From the NCBI RefSeq assembly GCF_000719475.1, contig NZ_JOGO01000031.1, positions 1-64,000 of the forward strand: a DNA stretch of 64,000 bases. Direction: 5' to 3'. Made by a program: the position numbers and the translations under genes. The first letter of the stretch is position 1. Each line of letters opens with the position of its first letter. Below are positions 53,775 through 61,078 of this stretch, piece by piece. The notes below the pieces were generated by a model that worked only from the letters and a program-made list of their open reading frames with translations, was not told the origin of the DNA and did not search any database. This DNA is from Streptomyces sp. NRRL F-5630. Lineage in GTDB: Bacteria > Actinomycetota > Actinomycetes > Streptomycetales > Streptomycetaceae.

Positions 53775-54494
53775 ATGAGCTGGTACGAGGGACCACTCGC
53801 CGCCTACACCGCGACCCCCACGGGCCCCCGCACGACGACGGACCGCATCCTCTCGGCGGCGGTCGTGGTGCAGGACCACGCGGACGCCCCGCCCCGGTTC
53901 GACCGCTGGCTCGTCTGCCCCGGCGTTCCGGTGCCGCGCCCCGCGCGCGAGGCACTCGGGCTGAGCGAGGACCACATCCGCCGCAACGGCCGCTGGCCGG
54001 CCCCGGTGATGGACGAGGTGGCCCGCTCCCTGCACGAGCACGCGCTCACGGGCCGCCCCCTCGTCGTCCTCGACGCGCCCGCCGCACTCGCCCTGCTCGA
54101 CCACGAACTGCGCCGCCACCGGGCGACCTCACTGACGGAGCGGCTCGGCCCGAAGCCGCTGCGGGTCCTGGACCCGGGGCTCCTGGACACGCGACTGGAC
54201 CGGTTCCGCAAGGGGGGTCGCGGGCTGGAGCGGCTGTGCTCGGTCTACCGGGTGCCCGGCGGCGATCCGTGCGACCCGGCGGCGCGGGCGCTGGCGGCGA
54301 TGAACGTCGTCCGAGCCATCGGGCGCCGGTTCGCGGCCCGTCTCGGGCGCCTCAACGCGGCCGAACTCCACGCCCTCCAGGCAACCTGGAGCACGCGCGG
54401 CCCTGCCGGGCCCTGGTTCGGGCTCCAGGCCACGCGCACCACGGGGACGGAGGAGGGCTGGCCCCTCGGCCCCGCCCTGACGGGTGCCGCGTAG
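53775..54494 (+). CDS. DEDDh exonuclease-fold protein lacking the catalytic residues
   Basis: 239 residues aligning along their length with the DnaQ-like 3'-5' exonucleases I recall from streptomycetes (PLAAFDTETTG...NAPFDLTLLDREL...HDAAAD). Here the DxE of ExoI is Thr12/Thr14 (YTATPTG), the ExoII Asp is Ala104 (DAPAALALLDHELRRH) and the ExoIII His/Asp are Cys166/Arg171 (CDPAARALAA). All five catalytic positions are changed while the scaffold is intact and open. So it is a pseudoenzyme or an early pseudogene without frame damage. The ATG at 53775 has GGAGAGG upstream. Confidence 0.85.
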   Translation: MSWYEGPLAAYTATPTGPRTTTDRILSAAVVVQDHADAPPRFDRWLVCPGVPVPRPAREALGLSEDHIRRNGRWPAPVMDEVARSLHEHALTGRPLVVLDAPAALALLDHELRRHRATSLTERLGPKPLRVLDPGLLDTRLDRFRKGGRGLERLCSVYRVPGGDPCDPAARALAAMNVVRAIGRRFAARLGRLNAAELHALQATWSTRGPAGPWFGLQATRTTGTEEGWPLGPALTGAA

Positions 54495-54511
54495 GCCCCG
54501 GAAAGAAAGCA

Positions 54512-54538
54512 GCCGGTCCGTCAACTCGACGGACCGGC
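54512..54538. terminator. Terminator between exonuclease-like gene and tRNA-Val
   Basis: GCCGGTCCGTC (54512-54522) pairs with GACGGACCGGC (54528-54538), an 11-bp perfect stem with a 5-nt loop. It lies 17 nt after the plus-strand stop and 8 nt past the 3' end of the minus-strand tRNA. Confidence 0.85.
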
Positions 54539-54546
54539 CTACCCGG

Positions 54547-54618
54547 TGGGCGATACTGGGTTCGAACCAGTGACCTCTTCGGTGTGAACGAAGCGCTCTT
54601 CCACTGAGCTAATCGCCC
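54547..54618 (-). tRNA. tRNA-Val (CAC), copy 1
   Basis: A 72-nt cloverleaf on the minus strand. The acceptor GGGCGAT/ATCGCCC is perfect, the anticodon stem CTTCG/CGAAG holds the loop TTCACAC with anticodon CAC (reads GUG), and the T-arm has GTTCGAA. CCA is not encoded. Identical to the copy at 55344. Confidence 0.96.
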
Positions 54619-54656
54619 GGGACGCAAGGAACCATACAGGGCCCGGCGCCCTTCGT

Positions 54657-55157
54657 TCAAACCGCTTCCCCGCTCCCCCGGGCACCCTCGTCCGCCCTGG
54701 TGAGCAGGGCGCGGAGCGCGCGCTGCCCCGCGCGCATCATGAGCAGGTGGTTGAGCCGCAGCAGGGGGCGACCCGGCAGCGACAGGAGCCGCAGCAGGGG
54801 GGTCACGACCTCGACCCGCTGCTCGAACTCGGCGAGCGTCCCCGCACCCCAAGGGCTCAGCCGCCAGCCCACCTCCCCGCGGATGTCCCCGTCGACGGCG
54901 GCCCGCAGCACCCCCACTCCGTCGGGCCCGGGCGCCTCGGAGGGGCCGGGCAGCTCACGGATCGTGACACGCAGGTCGTACGGGAGCACGGAGCGGATAC
55001 GGGCCGAGCCGCTGCGGCCGTCATCGGCGGTGCGCGCGGAGCGGACCTGCGGCCACCAGCGCGGGTACTCCTCGGGCCGCGCGAGTACCGCGTACACGCG
55101 GCGCGGCTCGGCGGGGAGCAACCAACGGCTGCGGAAGCGGTAGTGGTACGGGCGCAT
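54657..55157 (-). CDS. SRPBCC family protein
   Basis: 166 residues. The START-like pattern is visible: strand YHYRFRSRWLLPAEPRRVYAVLARPEEYPRWWPQ, curved sheet with VLPYDLRVTIREL, GEVGWRLSPWGAGTLAEFEQRVEV, and a long C-terminal helix. These domains bind polyketides, lipids or other hydrophobics; no specific ligand can be named. It lies between two identical tRNA-Val genes on the same strand. Confidence 0.85.
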   Translation of the reverse strand: MRPYHYRFRSRWLLPAEPRRVYAVLARPEEYPRWWPQVRSARTADDGRSGSARIRSVLPYDLRVTIRELPGPSEAPGPDGVGVLRAAVDGDIRGEVGWRLSPWGAGTLAEFEQRVEVVTPLLRLLSLPGRPLLRLNHLLMMRAGQRALRALLTRADEGARGSGEAV

Positions 55158-55304
55158 GGCGCCAGTCTCCCGCGCGCGAGCGCCGCGGGACGCCTCGGCG
55201 GGCCCGGAGGTGTGTTCCGGTTTGGGCCCCGACTCGGCGCGGGCACCGGCGACCGCGGCCCGGACATGACCGTGACCGGACATGACCGCGGCCGAACATG
55301 ACTG

Positions 55305-55334
55305 CGGCCCGGAGGCTTCGAAGCCTCCGGGCCG
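55305..55334. terminator. Palindromic terminator of tRNA-Val copy 2
   Basis: A perfect 30-nt palindrome centred on TTCGAA, 9 nt past the 3' end of the upstream minus-strand tRNA. Confidence 0.8.
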
Positions 55335-55343
55335 GTCCCGGGG

Positions 55344-55415
55344 TGGGCGATACTGGGTTCGAACCAGTGACCTCTTCGGTGTGAACGAAGCGCTCTTCCA
55401 CTGAGCTAATCGCCC
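55344..55415 (-). tRNA. tRNA-Val (CAC), copy 2
   Basis: Same 72-nt sequence as the copy at 54547, anticodon CAC. The two copies are direct repeats about 797 bp apart that flank the SRPBCC gene. Confidence 0.96.
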
Positions 55416-55487
55416 GGACGCAGGGAGAACATTACCCCATGTCAGAGGGTGCTCCGGCCGTGCCCGTCACGCGGGGCCGCCGGGCGC

Positions 55488-55937
55488 TCACTCCTTGATG
55501 TTCCAGGGCATTTCCAGGCCGAAGCGGACCACGTACACCAGGACGAGCGCCGCGATGATCACCAGGCCGACGCTGGTGAGGATGATGTTGCGACGCCGGA
55601 CCCTAGGGTCGAGGGCCTTGTGCGCGGCCTCGGTGACCTTCCGCTTCGTCCAGCGGAGCACGAGCTGGGCCCAGACGAACTCGGTGGCCCAGATCGCCAT
55701 GCCCCCGAAGATCACCACCCAGCCGGGTCCGGGCAGCACGAGCATGAGGACACCGGCGACGACGACCGCGAGCCCGACGACGAAGACGCCGACCTGCCAG
55801 CTGAGGTGCAGCGTGCGGCGCTCCCGGACGAAGCGCGGGGCCCGTGAGCCGAGGCCGCTCCCGGGCTTCTCCCCCGCCGGGCCCTCCGGCTCAGGCGTCC
55901 GCTCCCGCACATCGGGCTCGTTCCTCGTCTCGCTCAT
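55488..55937 (-). CDS. TIGR02611 family membrane protein
   Basis: 149 residues. A charged N-terminus (1-45) is followed by three or four hydrophobic helices with the family hallmark LPGPGWVVIFGGMAIWATEF in the middle. Found across actinobacteria; function unknown. It is divergent from ssgB across 227 nt. Confidence 0.88.
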   Translation of the reverse strand: MSETRNEPDVRERTPEPEGPAGEKPGSGLGSRAPRFVRERRTLHLSWQVGVFVVGLAVVVAGVLMLVLPGPGWVVIFGGMAIWATEFVWAQLVLRWTKRKVTEAAHKALDPRVRRRNIILTSVGLVIIAALVLVYVVRFGLEMPWNIKE

Positions 55938-56033
55938 GGCTCCCGTTTCCCCGTCCTCGGGCCGGCCCCGCGGTGGGTTCGGACTCTACCCGAGTGGCGC
56001 GACAGCCGGGAGGGAGGTATGGGAGCAAAGAGG

Positions 56034-56049
56034 ACTCACCCGTATGAGT
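56034..56049. promoter_or_regulatory. Inverted repeat upstream of ssgB
   Basis: ACTCA (56034-56038) and TGAGT (56045-56049) form a 5-bp dyad spaced by 6 nt, about 115 nt before the ssgB ATG. It contains half of a BldD-like TCAC...GTGA arrangement, but with 8 nt spacing, not 5. A regulator site is possible; I cannot assign it. Confidence 0.3.
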
Positions 56050-56164
56050 GACGCAAAGCACAAGAAACCGCCCAGAGGGGTTTACAACGGCACCGTAGGA
56101 GGCATGTCGATTTCGCCGACGTGCGAATCCCCGAGCGCACACTGAGCGAAAGGCCCTGGCGCTT

Positions 56165-56578
56165 ATGAACACCACGGTGAGCTGCGAGCTGCACCTGCGC
56201 CTCGTTGTGTCGAGCGAGTCGTCCCTGCCCGTCCCGGCGGGGCTGCGGTATGACACGGCCGATCCCTACGCCGTGCACGCCACCTTCCACACCGGAGCCG
56301 AGGAGACCGTCGAGTGGGTCTTCGCCCGCGATCTCCTCGCCGAGGGCCTCCACCGGCCCACGGGTACCGGCGATGTCCGCGTCTGGCCGTCCCGCAGCCA
56401 CGGTCAGGGCGTCGTCTGTATCGCCCTCAGCTCGCCGGAGGGCGAGGCGCTGCTGGAGGCCCCCGCGCGGGCCCTGGAATCCTTCCTCAAGCGGACCGAC
56501 GCCGCCGTGCCCCCCGGCACGGAACACCGCCACTTCGACCTGGACACGGAGCTCTCGCACATCCTGGCCGAGAGCTGA
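56165..56578 (+). CDS. ssgB: Sporulation-specific cell division protein SsgB
   Basis: 137 residues. SsgB positions FtsZ at future septum sites in aerial hyphae, recruited by SsgA. The sequence agrees, as far as I can recall it, with S. coelicolor SsgB throughout, including the start MNTTVSCELHLRLVVSSES and the end LDTELSHILAES. It is the most conserved SsgA-like protein of the group. The ATG at 56165 is used. It stands alone, followed by a strong terminator, as expected for a developmentally timed gene. Published work places it under SigH and within the BldD regulon. Confidence 0.98.
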   Translation: MNTTVSCELHLRLVVSSESSLPVPAGLRYDTADPYAVHATFHTGAEETVEWVFARDLLAEGLHRPTGTGDVRVWPSRSHGQGVVCIALSSPEGEALLEAPARALESFLKRTDAAVPPGTEHRHFDLDTELSHILAES

Positions 56579-56704
56579 GAGAACCGGGAGCGGCTTCAGC
56601 CGGAAGCCGGACATCAGGAGGCACACTCGACGACCCGCACCGCCCGACTCGGGGCGGCGGTACGGGTCCCGCCCCGCCCACGACCCACCGTGGGAGGAGT
56701 ACGG

Positions 56705-56743
56705 CACGGCCGCCGTTCCGGTACACCCGGGACGGCGGCCGTG
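56705..56743 (+). terminator. ssgB terminator
   Basis: CACGGCCGCCGTTCCGG (56705-56721) pairs with CCGGGACGGCGGCCGTG (56727-56743), 17 bp with a single G-T wobble and a 5-nt loop, about 127 nt after ssgB. The CGNR gene starts 79 nt later. Confidence 0.75.
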
Positions 56744-56821
56744 TCGTGGTCCGGGCCCGGCCGGGACTAGCATCGGCCGTCACCGGCGGGCAGGGGGCCC
56801 GCCTCGGGCAGGGGGTCCACG

Positions 56822-57382
56822 GTGCTGATCACCCACGACACGCGGTGCGCGCTGGAGGCGGTGGTCGACCTCGTCAACAGCGCCCCGGCCGAGGGCCGGG
56901 CCGAGTCGCTCGCCTCGGTGGCCGAGCTGGAGGAATTCGTACGGGAGCACGACCTGAGCGACACCGGGGTACTGGACACCTCGGACGTGGAGGCCCTGCA
57001 CCACGTACGGGCCCGCTTCGGGGAGGTCTTCGCCGCCCCGGACAACGCGAGCGCGGTACGGATCATCAACGACTTGGTGGCGACCGCGGGGACCACGCCC
57101 CGGCTCACCGACCACGACGGCTACGACTGGCACGTGCACTACTTCGCGCCGGGGGCCTCGCTCGCCGACCACCTCGCCGCCGACTGCGGCATGGCCCTCG
57201 CCTTCTTCCTCGTCGCGGACGAGCGCGAGCGGCTGCGCCGCTGCGAGGCCCCGGACTGCGGTCGCGCCTTCGTGGACCTCTCCCGCAACCGGTCCCGGCG
57301 CTACTGCGACAGCCGCACCTGCGGAAACCGCCTCCACGTCGCCGCCTACCGCGCCCGCCGCAAGGAAGCCTCGGCGGACTAG
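56822..57382 (+). CDS. CGNR zinc-finger domain protein
   Basis: 186 residues. The N-terminal ABATE-like domain (about 1-130) is joined to a CGNR zinc finger: CEAPDCGRAFVDLSRNRSRRYC then CGNRLHVAAYRARR, with four Cys ligands. The family is presumed to be stress-linked regulators that bind DNA; target unknown. The start is a GTG with a GGGGG stretch upstream. Confidence 0.92.
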   Translation: MLITHDTRCALEAVVDLVNSAPAEGRAESLASVAELEEFVREHDLSDTGVLDTSDVEALHHVRARFGEVFAAPDNASAVRIINDLVATAGTTPRLTDHDGYDWHVHYFAPGASLADHLAADCGMALAFFLVADERERLRRCEAPDCGRAFVDLSRNRSRRYCDSRTCGNRLHVAAYRARRKEASAD

Positions 57383-57494
57383 GGCCGCACGGGCGCGCGC
57401 GGGACGTGGCGGCCCCCCGGCCAGGGGGGCGGCGCGGGCCGATGCCGGGAGGGCGAGAGCCGACCCCGGCAGGTGGGCGTCGTGCGGTCTCGTC

Positions 57495-57875
57495 TCAGCT
57501 CAGGTAGAGGTCGTGGACCGCGCCCATCAGCAGGAGCAGGCCCACCACGGTCAGGAAGATCATCAGCGGGGGCTGGGAGAGGGCGAACAGACAGCCCGCC
57601 TCGTTGCCGGTGGGGGTGCGGTGCCCCTGCGTGGCCGTGTCGGGCTTCTCTTCCGGGGCGGGGGTGTCCACCGGGATCGGGGCGCACACGGGCCCTGGGA
57701 GCGCCGGCCGGGCGGAAGCGGGGGTCTTGGCGGTGGACGGCGGGCGGGGAGCGGGAACGGCGGCGCCGGGGCACTCTGCGCGGTGCGACGGGACGGGCAG
57801 GGGCGCAACGGAGACCGCTGCCGCCTGCCCCTCGTCCAGGGAGGTCTCGGGCATGACGCAGTGATCATGGCCCAC
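57495..57875 (-). CDS. Small C-tail-anchored membrane protein, function unknown
   Basis: 126 residues. A Pro/Ala-rich low-complexity region (about 1-90) leads to one C-terminal helix (LMIFLTVVGLLLLMGAVHDLYLS), suggesting a tail-anchored protein. GC3 is high over the helix part. ATG 57854 is a second possible start. I recognise no family. Confidence 0.6.
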   Translation of the reverse strand: MGHDHCVMPETSLDEGQAAAVSVAPLPVPSHRAECPGAAVPAPRPPSTAKTPASARPALPGPVCAPIPVDTPAPEEKPDTATQGHRTPTGNEAGCLFALSQPPLMIFLTVVGLLLLMGAVHDLYLS

Positions 57876-58046
57876 CCGTCACCGTCGGCGGGCCCGAAAT
57901 GCCCCTCACGCCGCGGAATTCACCGGTTCACGCGTACGAGTTCTATTGACCCAGAGTGACGAAGCGGTCCGAGCTGCCCCGTTCCCCCGGCCGTTCGAAC
58001 AGCCGTGTCTCGTCCCTCGGAACGGGCGAACGGGACCCGTACGGGC

Positions 58047-58514
58047 TCAGATCCCGTGCTTCTTGAGGATCGCCTCGATGTCGCTGAAGTCCTCGTCCGG
58101 CTTGGCGCCGCGCGAGGAGCCCGTCGGCCGCCCCGCGTCACCGGCGGACGGCCGCCCGGGGATGCGCGCCGGGAGGGCGGGGCCCGAGGCGGAGGGGGCC
58201 GTGGCCTCGTTCTCGCGGGCGGCGCGGGCCGCGGCGCGGCGCTCCTTGCGCGTCCCGTACCTGCGCCGCTCGACCGCGCGCGTCGCGAGGAAGAGCAGCC
58301 AGGCCGCGCCGAGCACCACGAAACCGGCCCAGGCCGTGGGGCTGAACGCGGTGTGCGCGAGCCACTTCACGACACCGGTCATGACCAGGCCGATGGGCAC
58401 GAGCGAGTACGCGGCGATGCGCGCCGCGCTCAGGAAGCGCTTGCGGTAGGCGGTGACGGCGGCGATACCCAGCCCGGCCACCGATACGGCGGAACAAATC
58501 GTCTCGGCGAGCAT
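58047..58514 (-). CDS. Conserved membrane protein with cytoplasmic helical tail
   Basis: 155 residues. Three hydrophobic segments (about 1-22, 36-53 and 60-80) precede a basic region RRYGTRKERRAAARAARE and a flexible tail that ends in the conserved-looking DEDFSDIEAILKKHGI. No known function. The ATG at 58514 has GGAGG 8 nt upstream; an extra six residues from GTG 58532 are less likely. Confidence 0.8.
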   Translation of the reverse strand: MLAETICSAVSVAGLGIAAVTAYRKRFLSAARIAAYSLVPIGLVMTGVVKWLAHTAFSPTAWAGFVVLGAAWLLFLATRAVERRRYGTRKERRAAARAARENEATAPSASGPALPARIPGRPSAGDAGRPTGSSRGAKPDEDFSDIEAILKKHGI

Positions 58515-58692
58515 CCGGGCCCCTCCAGGCATCTCCGTACGGCATCGTCCGGCTCCGCGCCCGCGCGCCTCACCGGTCCTCTCTCCCCTCCATCGTGCAC
58601 CGTCGCGGAGGCCGACGACATGGGGACAGCCCCACCCCGGGCCGAAATGGGGGACTTCTCAGGGTCGCCACCCGGAAATGATCAGGGTTTTC

Positions 58693-58717
58693 CCGGGGTT
58701 GTGACCGGGAACCCCGG
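58693..58717 (+). promoter_or_regulatory. Inverted repeat upstream of the DsbA-like gene
   Basis: CCGGGGTT (58693-58700) and AACCCCGG (58710-58717) form a perfect 8-bp dyad with a 9-nt spacer, 39 nt before the ATG at 58757. It may be a leader hairpin or an operator; the half-site length suits either. Confidence 0.35.
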
Positions 58718-58756
58718 CGTGTGCGGGAGGGGCCGCACCGGTGGGAAACTGGTCCG

Positions 58757-59278
58757 ATGAACGAACCCACGCCGTCCCCCACCGCCCCCTCCCCTGTCGT
58801 CCTCGACGTCTGGTGCGAGCTCCAGTGCCCCGACTGCCGCTCCGCCCTCGACGACCTCGACGCGCTGCGCGCACGGTACGGCGACCGCCTGGAGATCCGG
58901 CTGCGTCACTTCCCGCTGGAGAAGCACAAGCACGCCTTCGCCGGGGCCCAGGCCGCCGAGGAGGCGTTCGCGCAGGGCCGGGGCTGGCCCTTCGTCGGCG
59001 CCGTGCTGCGCCGCGTCGCGGACTTCGCCACGGCGGGCGAACCGTTCCTCGTCGAGATCGCCGCTGAACTCGGTCTGGACGCGGAGGAGTTCGACACCGC
59101 GCTGATCGACGGACGGCACATCCTGGCCGTGGACGCCGACCAGGCCGAGGGCAAGGCCCTGGGCGTCAAGGGCACTCCCACGTACGAGATCGGCGGCACG
59201 CTCCTCGACGGCAGTGCGTCGCAGGAGGGGCTGCGGGAGCGGATCGAGCAGATCGCGGACGGGCTGCTCGCGGGCTGA
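58757..59278 (+). CDS. DsbA/FrnE-like thiol oxidoreductase
   Basis: 173 residues of the thioredoxin-fold DsbA family with an inserted helical domain. The redox motif CPDC follows the first strand (VLDVWCELQCPDC), an extra Cys precedes it, and the cis-Pro loop is GTPTYEIGG. No signal peptide is visible, so it is probably cytoplasmic, as in the FrnE/2-hydroxychromene isomerase-like branch. The ATG at 58757 is chosen over 58721. Confidence 0.88.
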   Translation: MNEPTPSPTAPSPVVLDVWCELQCPDCRSALDDLDALRARYGDRLEIRLRHFPLEKHKHAFAGAQAAEEAFAQGRGWPFVGAVLRRVADFATAGEPFLVEIAAELGLDAEEFDTALIDGRHILAVDADQAEGKALGVKGTPTYEIGGTLLDGSASQEGLRERIEQIADGLLAG

Positions 59279-59304
59279 GCACGCCGGGCCGGTCCCGCGC
59301 GGCC

Positions 59305-59324
59305 GGGTGCGAGGACCCGCACCC
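59305..59324. terminator. Convergent terminator
   Basis: GGGTGCG (59305-59311) and CGCACCC (59318-59324) with a 6-nt loop, between the DsbA-like gene and the GNAT gene that converge here. Confidence 0.55.
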
Positions 59325-59379
59325 CATCCCGTGAGCAGTCCCGGCGCGCTCCCTCGCCCGCCGGGGCCCTTCGCGCCGC

Positions 59380-60201
59380 TCAGTCCAGTGGTTTCACGAA
59401 GTGGTGCTGGAAGGGCCGGTAGCCGAGCGAGGTGTAGAGCCGCAGCGCCGGGATGTTGCGGGTGTGGACGTTGAGTTCCGCCGCGCGGTGGCCCTCCGCG
59501 AGTCCGTCGGCCTCGGTCCACCGCAGCAGGGAGCGCCCGTGCCCCCGGCCCCGGTGCTCCTCCGCGACCTCGACGGACATCACGTAAACGTCCGTCTCGC
59601 GGTCGGTGACCCACAGGGTGCCGACCGGGACGCCCTCGTGCTCCAGGACCCACAGCCGTTGTCCGTGGCTGCGCGGGCCCTCGGGGAAGCCGGCAGAGAG
59701 ATCGTGCGCGGAGCGTTCCCCCGCCTGTTCCTCGCTCAGCCCGAGGTACTCGCGCAACACCTCGGCGTGCGCGGCCCGTTCGCCTTCCCGCCAGGCACCG
59801 AACTCGGCCTCGGTCATGGGCCGCGCGAGGGAGCCCGCGGGCAGCCCGGGCGCCCGCCCGGGGAGCGCCTTGCGCAGCACGCGCGCGTCCTCCGCGTACC
59901 CGAGCGAGGCGGCGAGCCGCAGTCCGGCCTCGGACCCGGCCGGCACCACGCCCTCAGCGCGCCGGCAGCCCCAGCCCCGCAGGACCTCCTCGGCGGCGAG
60001 GACCGCGACCGCCGCGCGCCCCCGGCCCCGGTCGGGCTCGGCGACGCGGAGGCCGACTATGGACCCGAGCCCGTACTCGGGGCGTGCGCTGAGGACGAGC
60101 CCGCCCACGGGGCGGCTGTTGACGCGGATCTCGTACGCACGGTGACGGGCCCCGCCGGGATCGTGCTGAAGCGGCTCGGTCGGCCGCAGGGTCGTGGTCA
60201 T
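59380..60201 (-). CDS. Protein with two GNAT acetyltransferase domains
   Basis: 273 residues. The C-terminal half has a full GNAT core: VYVMSVEVAEEHRGRGHGRSLLR is the Q/RxxGxG/A acetyl-CoA loop and the last helix NVHTRNIPALRLYTSLGY is diagnostic. The N-terminal half (about 25-115) has a second, weaker copy with VAEPDRGRGRAAVAVLAAEEVL and SEAGLRLAASLGYAED. Resembles mycothiol synthase-type tandem GNATs in layout, but the substrate cannot be inferred. The ATG at 60201 is used. Confidence 0.88.
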   Translation of the reverse strand: MTTTLRPTEPLQHDPGGARHRAYEIRVNSRPVGGLVLSARPEYGLGSIVGLRVAEPDRGRGRAAVAVLAAEEVLRGWGCRRAEGVVPAGSEAGLRLAASLGYAEDARVLRKALPGRAPGLPAGSLARPMTEAEFGAWREGERAAHAEVLREYLGLSEEQAGERSAHDLSAGFPEGPRSHGQRLWVLEHEGVPVGTLWVTDRETDVYVMSVEVAEEHRGRGHGRSLLRWTEADGLAEGHRAAELNVHTRNIPALRLYTSLGYRPFQHHFVKPLD

Positions 60202-60244
60202 CACGGCCTTTCTACCCCGGCGCCCGGGCGGCCCACCAGGGTGC

Positions 60245-61078
60245 TCAGGCAGGGTCCTGATCAGCGGCCGCGCGCTCGGCGAAGACGCGCATGGCCTTGG
60301 CCGTGACGGGGCCGGGGGCCTGCTCCAGCGTGCGGCCGTCGACGCGGTGCACGGCCTGGACATCGCGCGTGGTGGAGGTCAGGAAGACCTCGTCGGCCCG
60401 CTCCAGGACGTCGAAGGGGAGGTCCCGCTCCTCCGCGCCCGTCCACTCGGCGACGAGGGAGCGCGTGATGCCCGCGAGGCAGCCGGAGGCGAGCGGCGGG
60501 GTGCAGAGGGTCCCGTCGAGCACGACGAAGACGTTGGAGCCCGTGCCCTCGCAGAGCCGGCCGACCGTGTTGGCGAACAGCGCCTCGGAAGCGCCCTGTT
60601 CGTGCGCGCGGGCGAGGGCGAGGACGTTCTCGCCGTACGAGGTCGTCTTGAGCCCGCTCAGCGCGCCGCGCTCGTTGCGCACCCACGGCACCGTGACGAC
60701 GGCGGTGGTGTCGGGCCTCGGCGCGATGGCGCTGGTGGCGACGATGAGGGTCGGCGCCTCCGTGCCCCGGTCGGAGCCGAGCGGCGAGACACCGCCGGTG
60801 TACGTGATGCGCAGCCGCCCGAGCGCGACGGGCTCGGTCGCGAGCACCTCGGCGCACGCGCGCCGCACCTCGTCGAGGTCGGGCTCGGGGAGACCGAGCC
60901 CCGCGGCGGAGCGGGCGAGCCGGTCGAGGTGGCGACTGAGCGCGAACGGGGCTCCGTCGACGGCCTTGACCGTCTCGAACACGCCGTCCCCCACGGTGAT
61001 CCCGTGATCGAGCGCGGAGACGCGCGCGTCCTCGGCGTCCCGCAGTCCACCGTTGATCCAGATGGTGCGCACAGTCAT
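60245..61078 (-). CDS. pabC: 4-amino-4-deoxychorismate lyase (aminotransferase class IV)
   Basis: PLP enzyme, 277 residues, that releases pyruvate from aminodeoxychorismate to give p-aminobenzoate for folate. Class IV features: DHGITVGDGVFET, the Schiff-base Lys in LKTTSYGENVLA, and EGTGSNVFVV. It overlaps pabB by 4 nt (ATGA), which favours the lyase over a branched-chain or D-amino-acid aminotransferase. Confidence 0.9.
   Translation of the reverse strand: MTVRTIWINGGLRDAEDARVSALDHGITVGDGVFETVKAVDGAPFALSRHLDRLARSAAGLGLPEPDLDEVRRACAEVLATEPVALGRLRITYTGGVSPLGSDRGTEAPTLIVATSAIAPRPDTTAVVTVPWVRNERGALSGLKTTSYGENVLALARAHEQGASEALFANTVGRLCEGTGSNVFVVLDGTLCTPPLASGCLAGITRSLVAEWTGAEERDLPFDVLERADEVFLTSTTRDVQAVHRVDGRTLEQAPGPVTAKAMRVFAERAAADQDPA

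Noticed and set aside
56041..56164. SigH or BldD promoter elements for ssgB
   Set aside because: I looked for a GTTT/GGGTAT-like pair and a TNAC-N5-GTNA box and found only partial matches, so I list just the inverted repeat.
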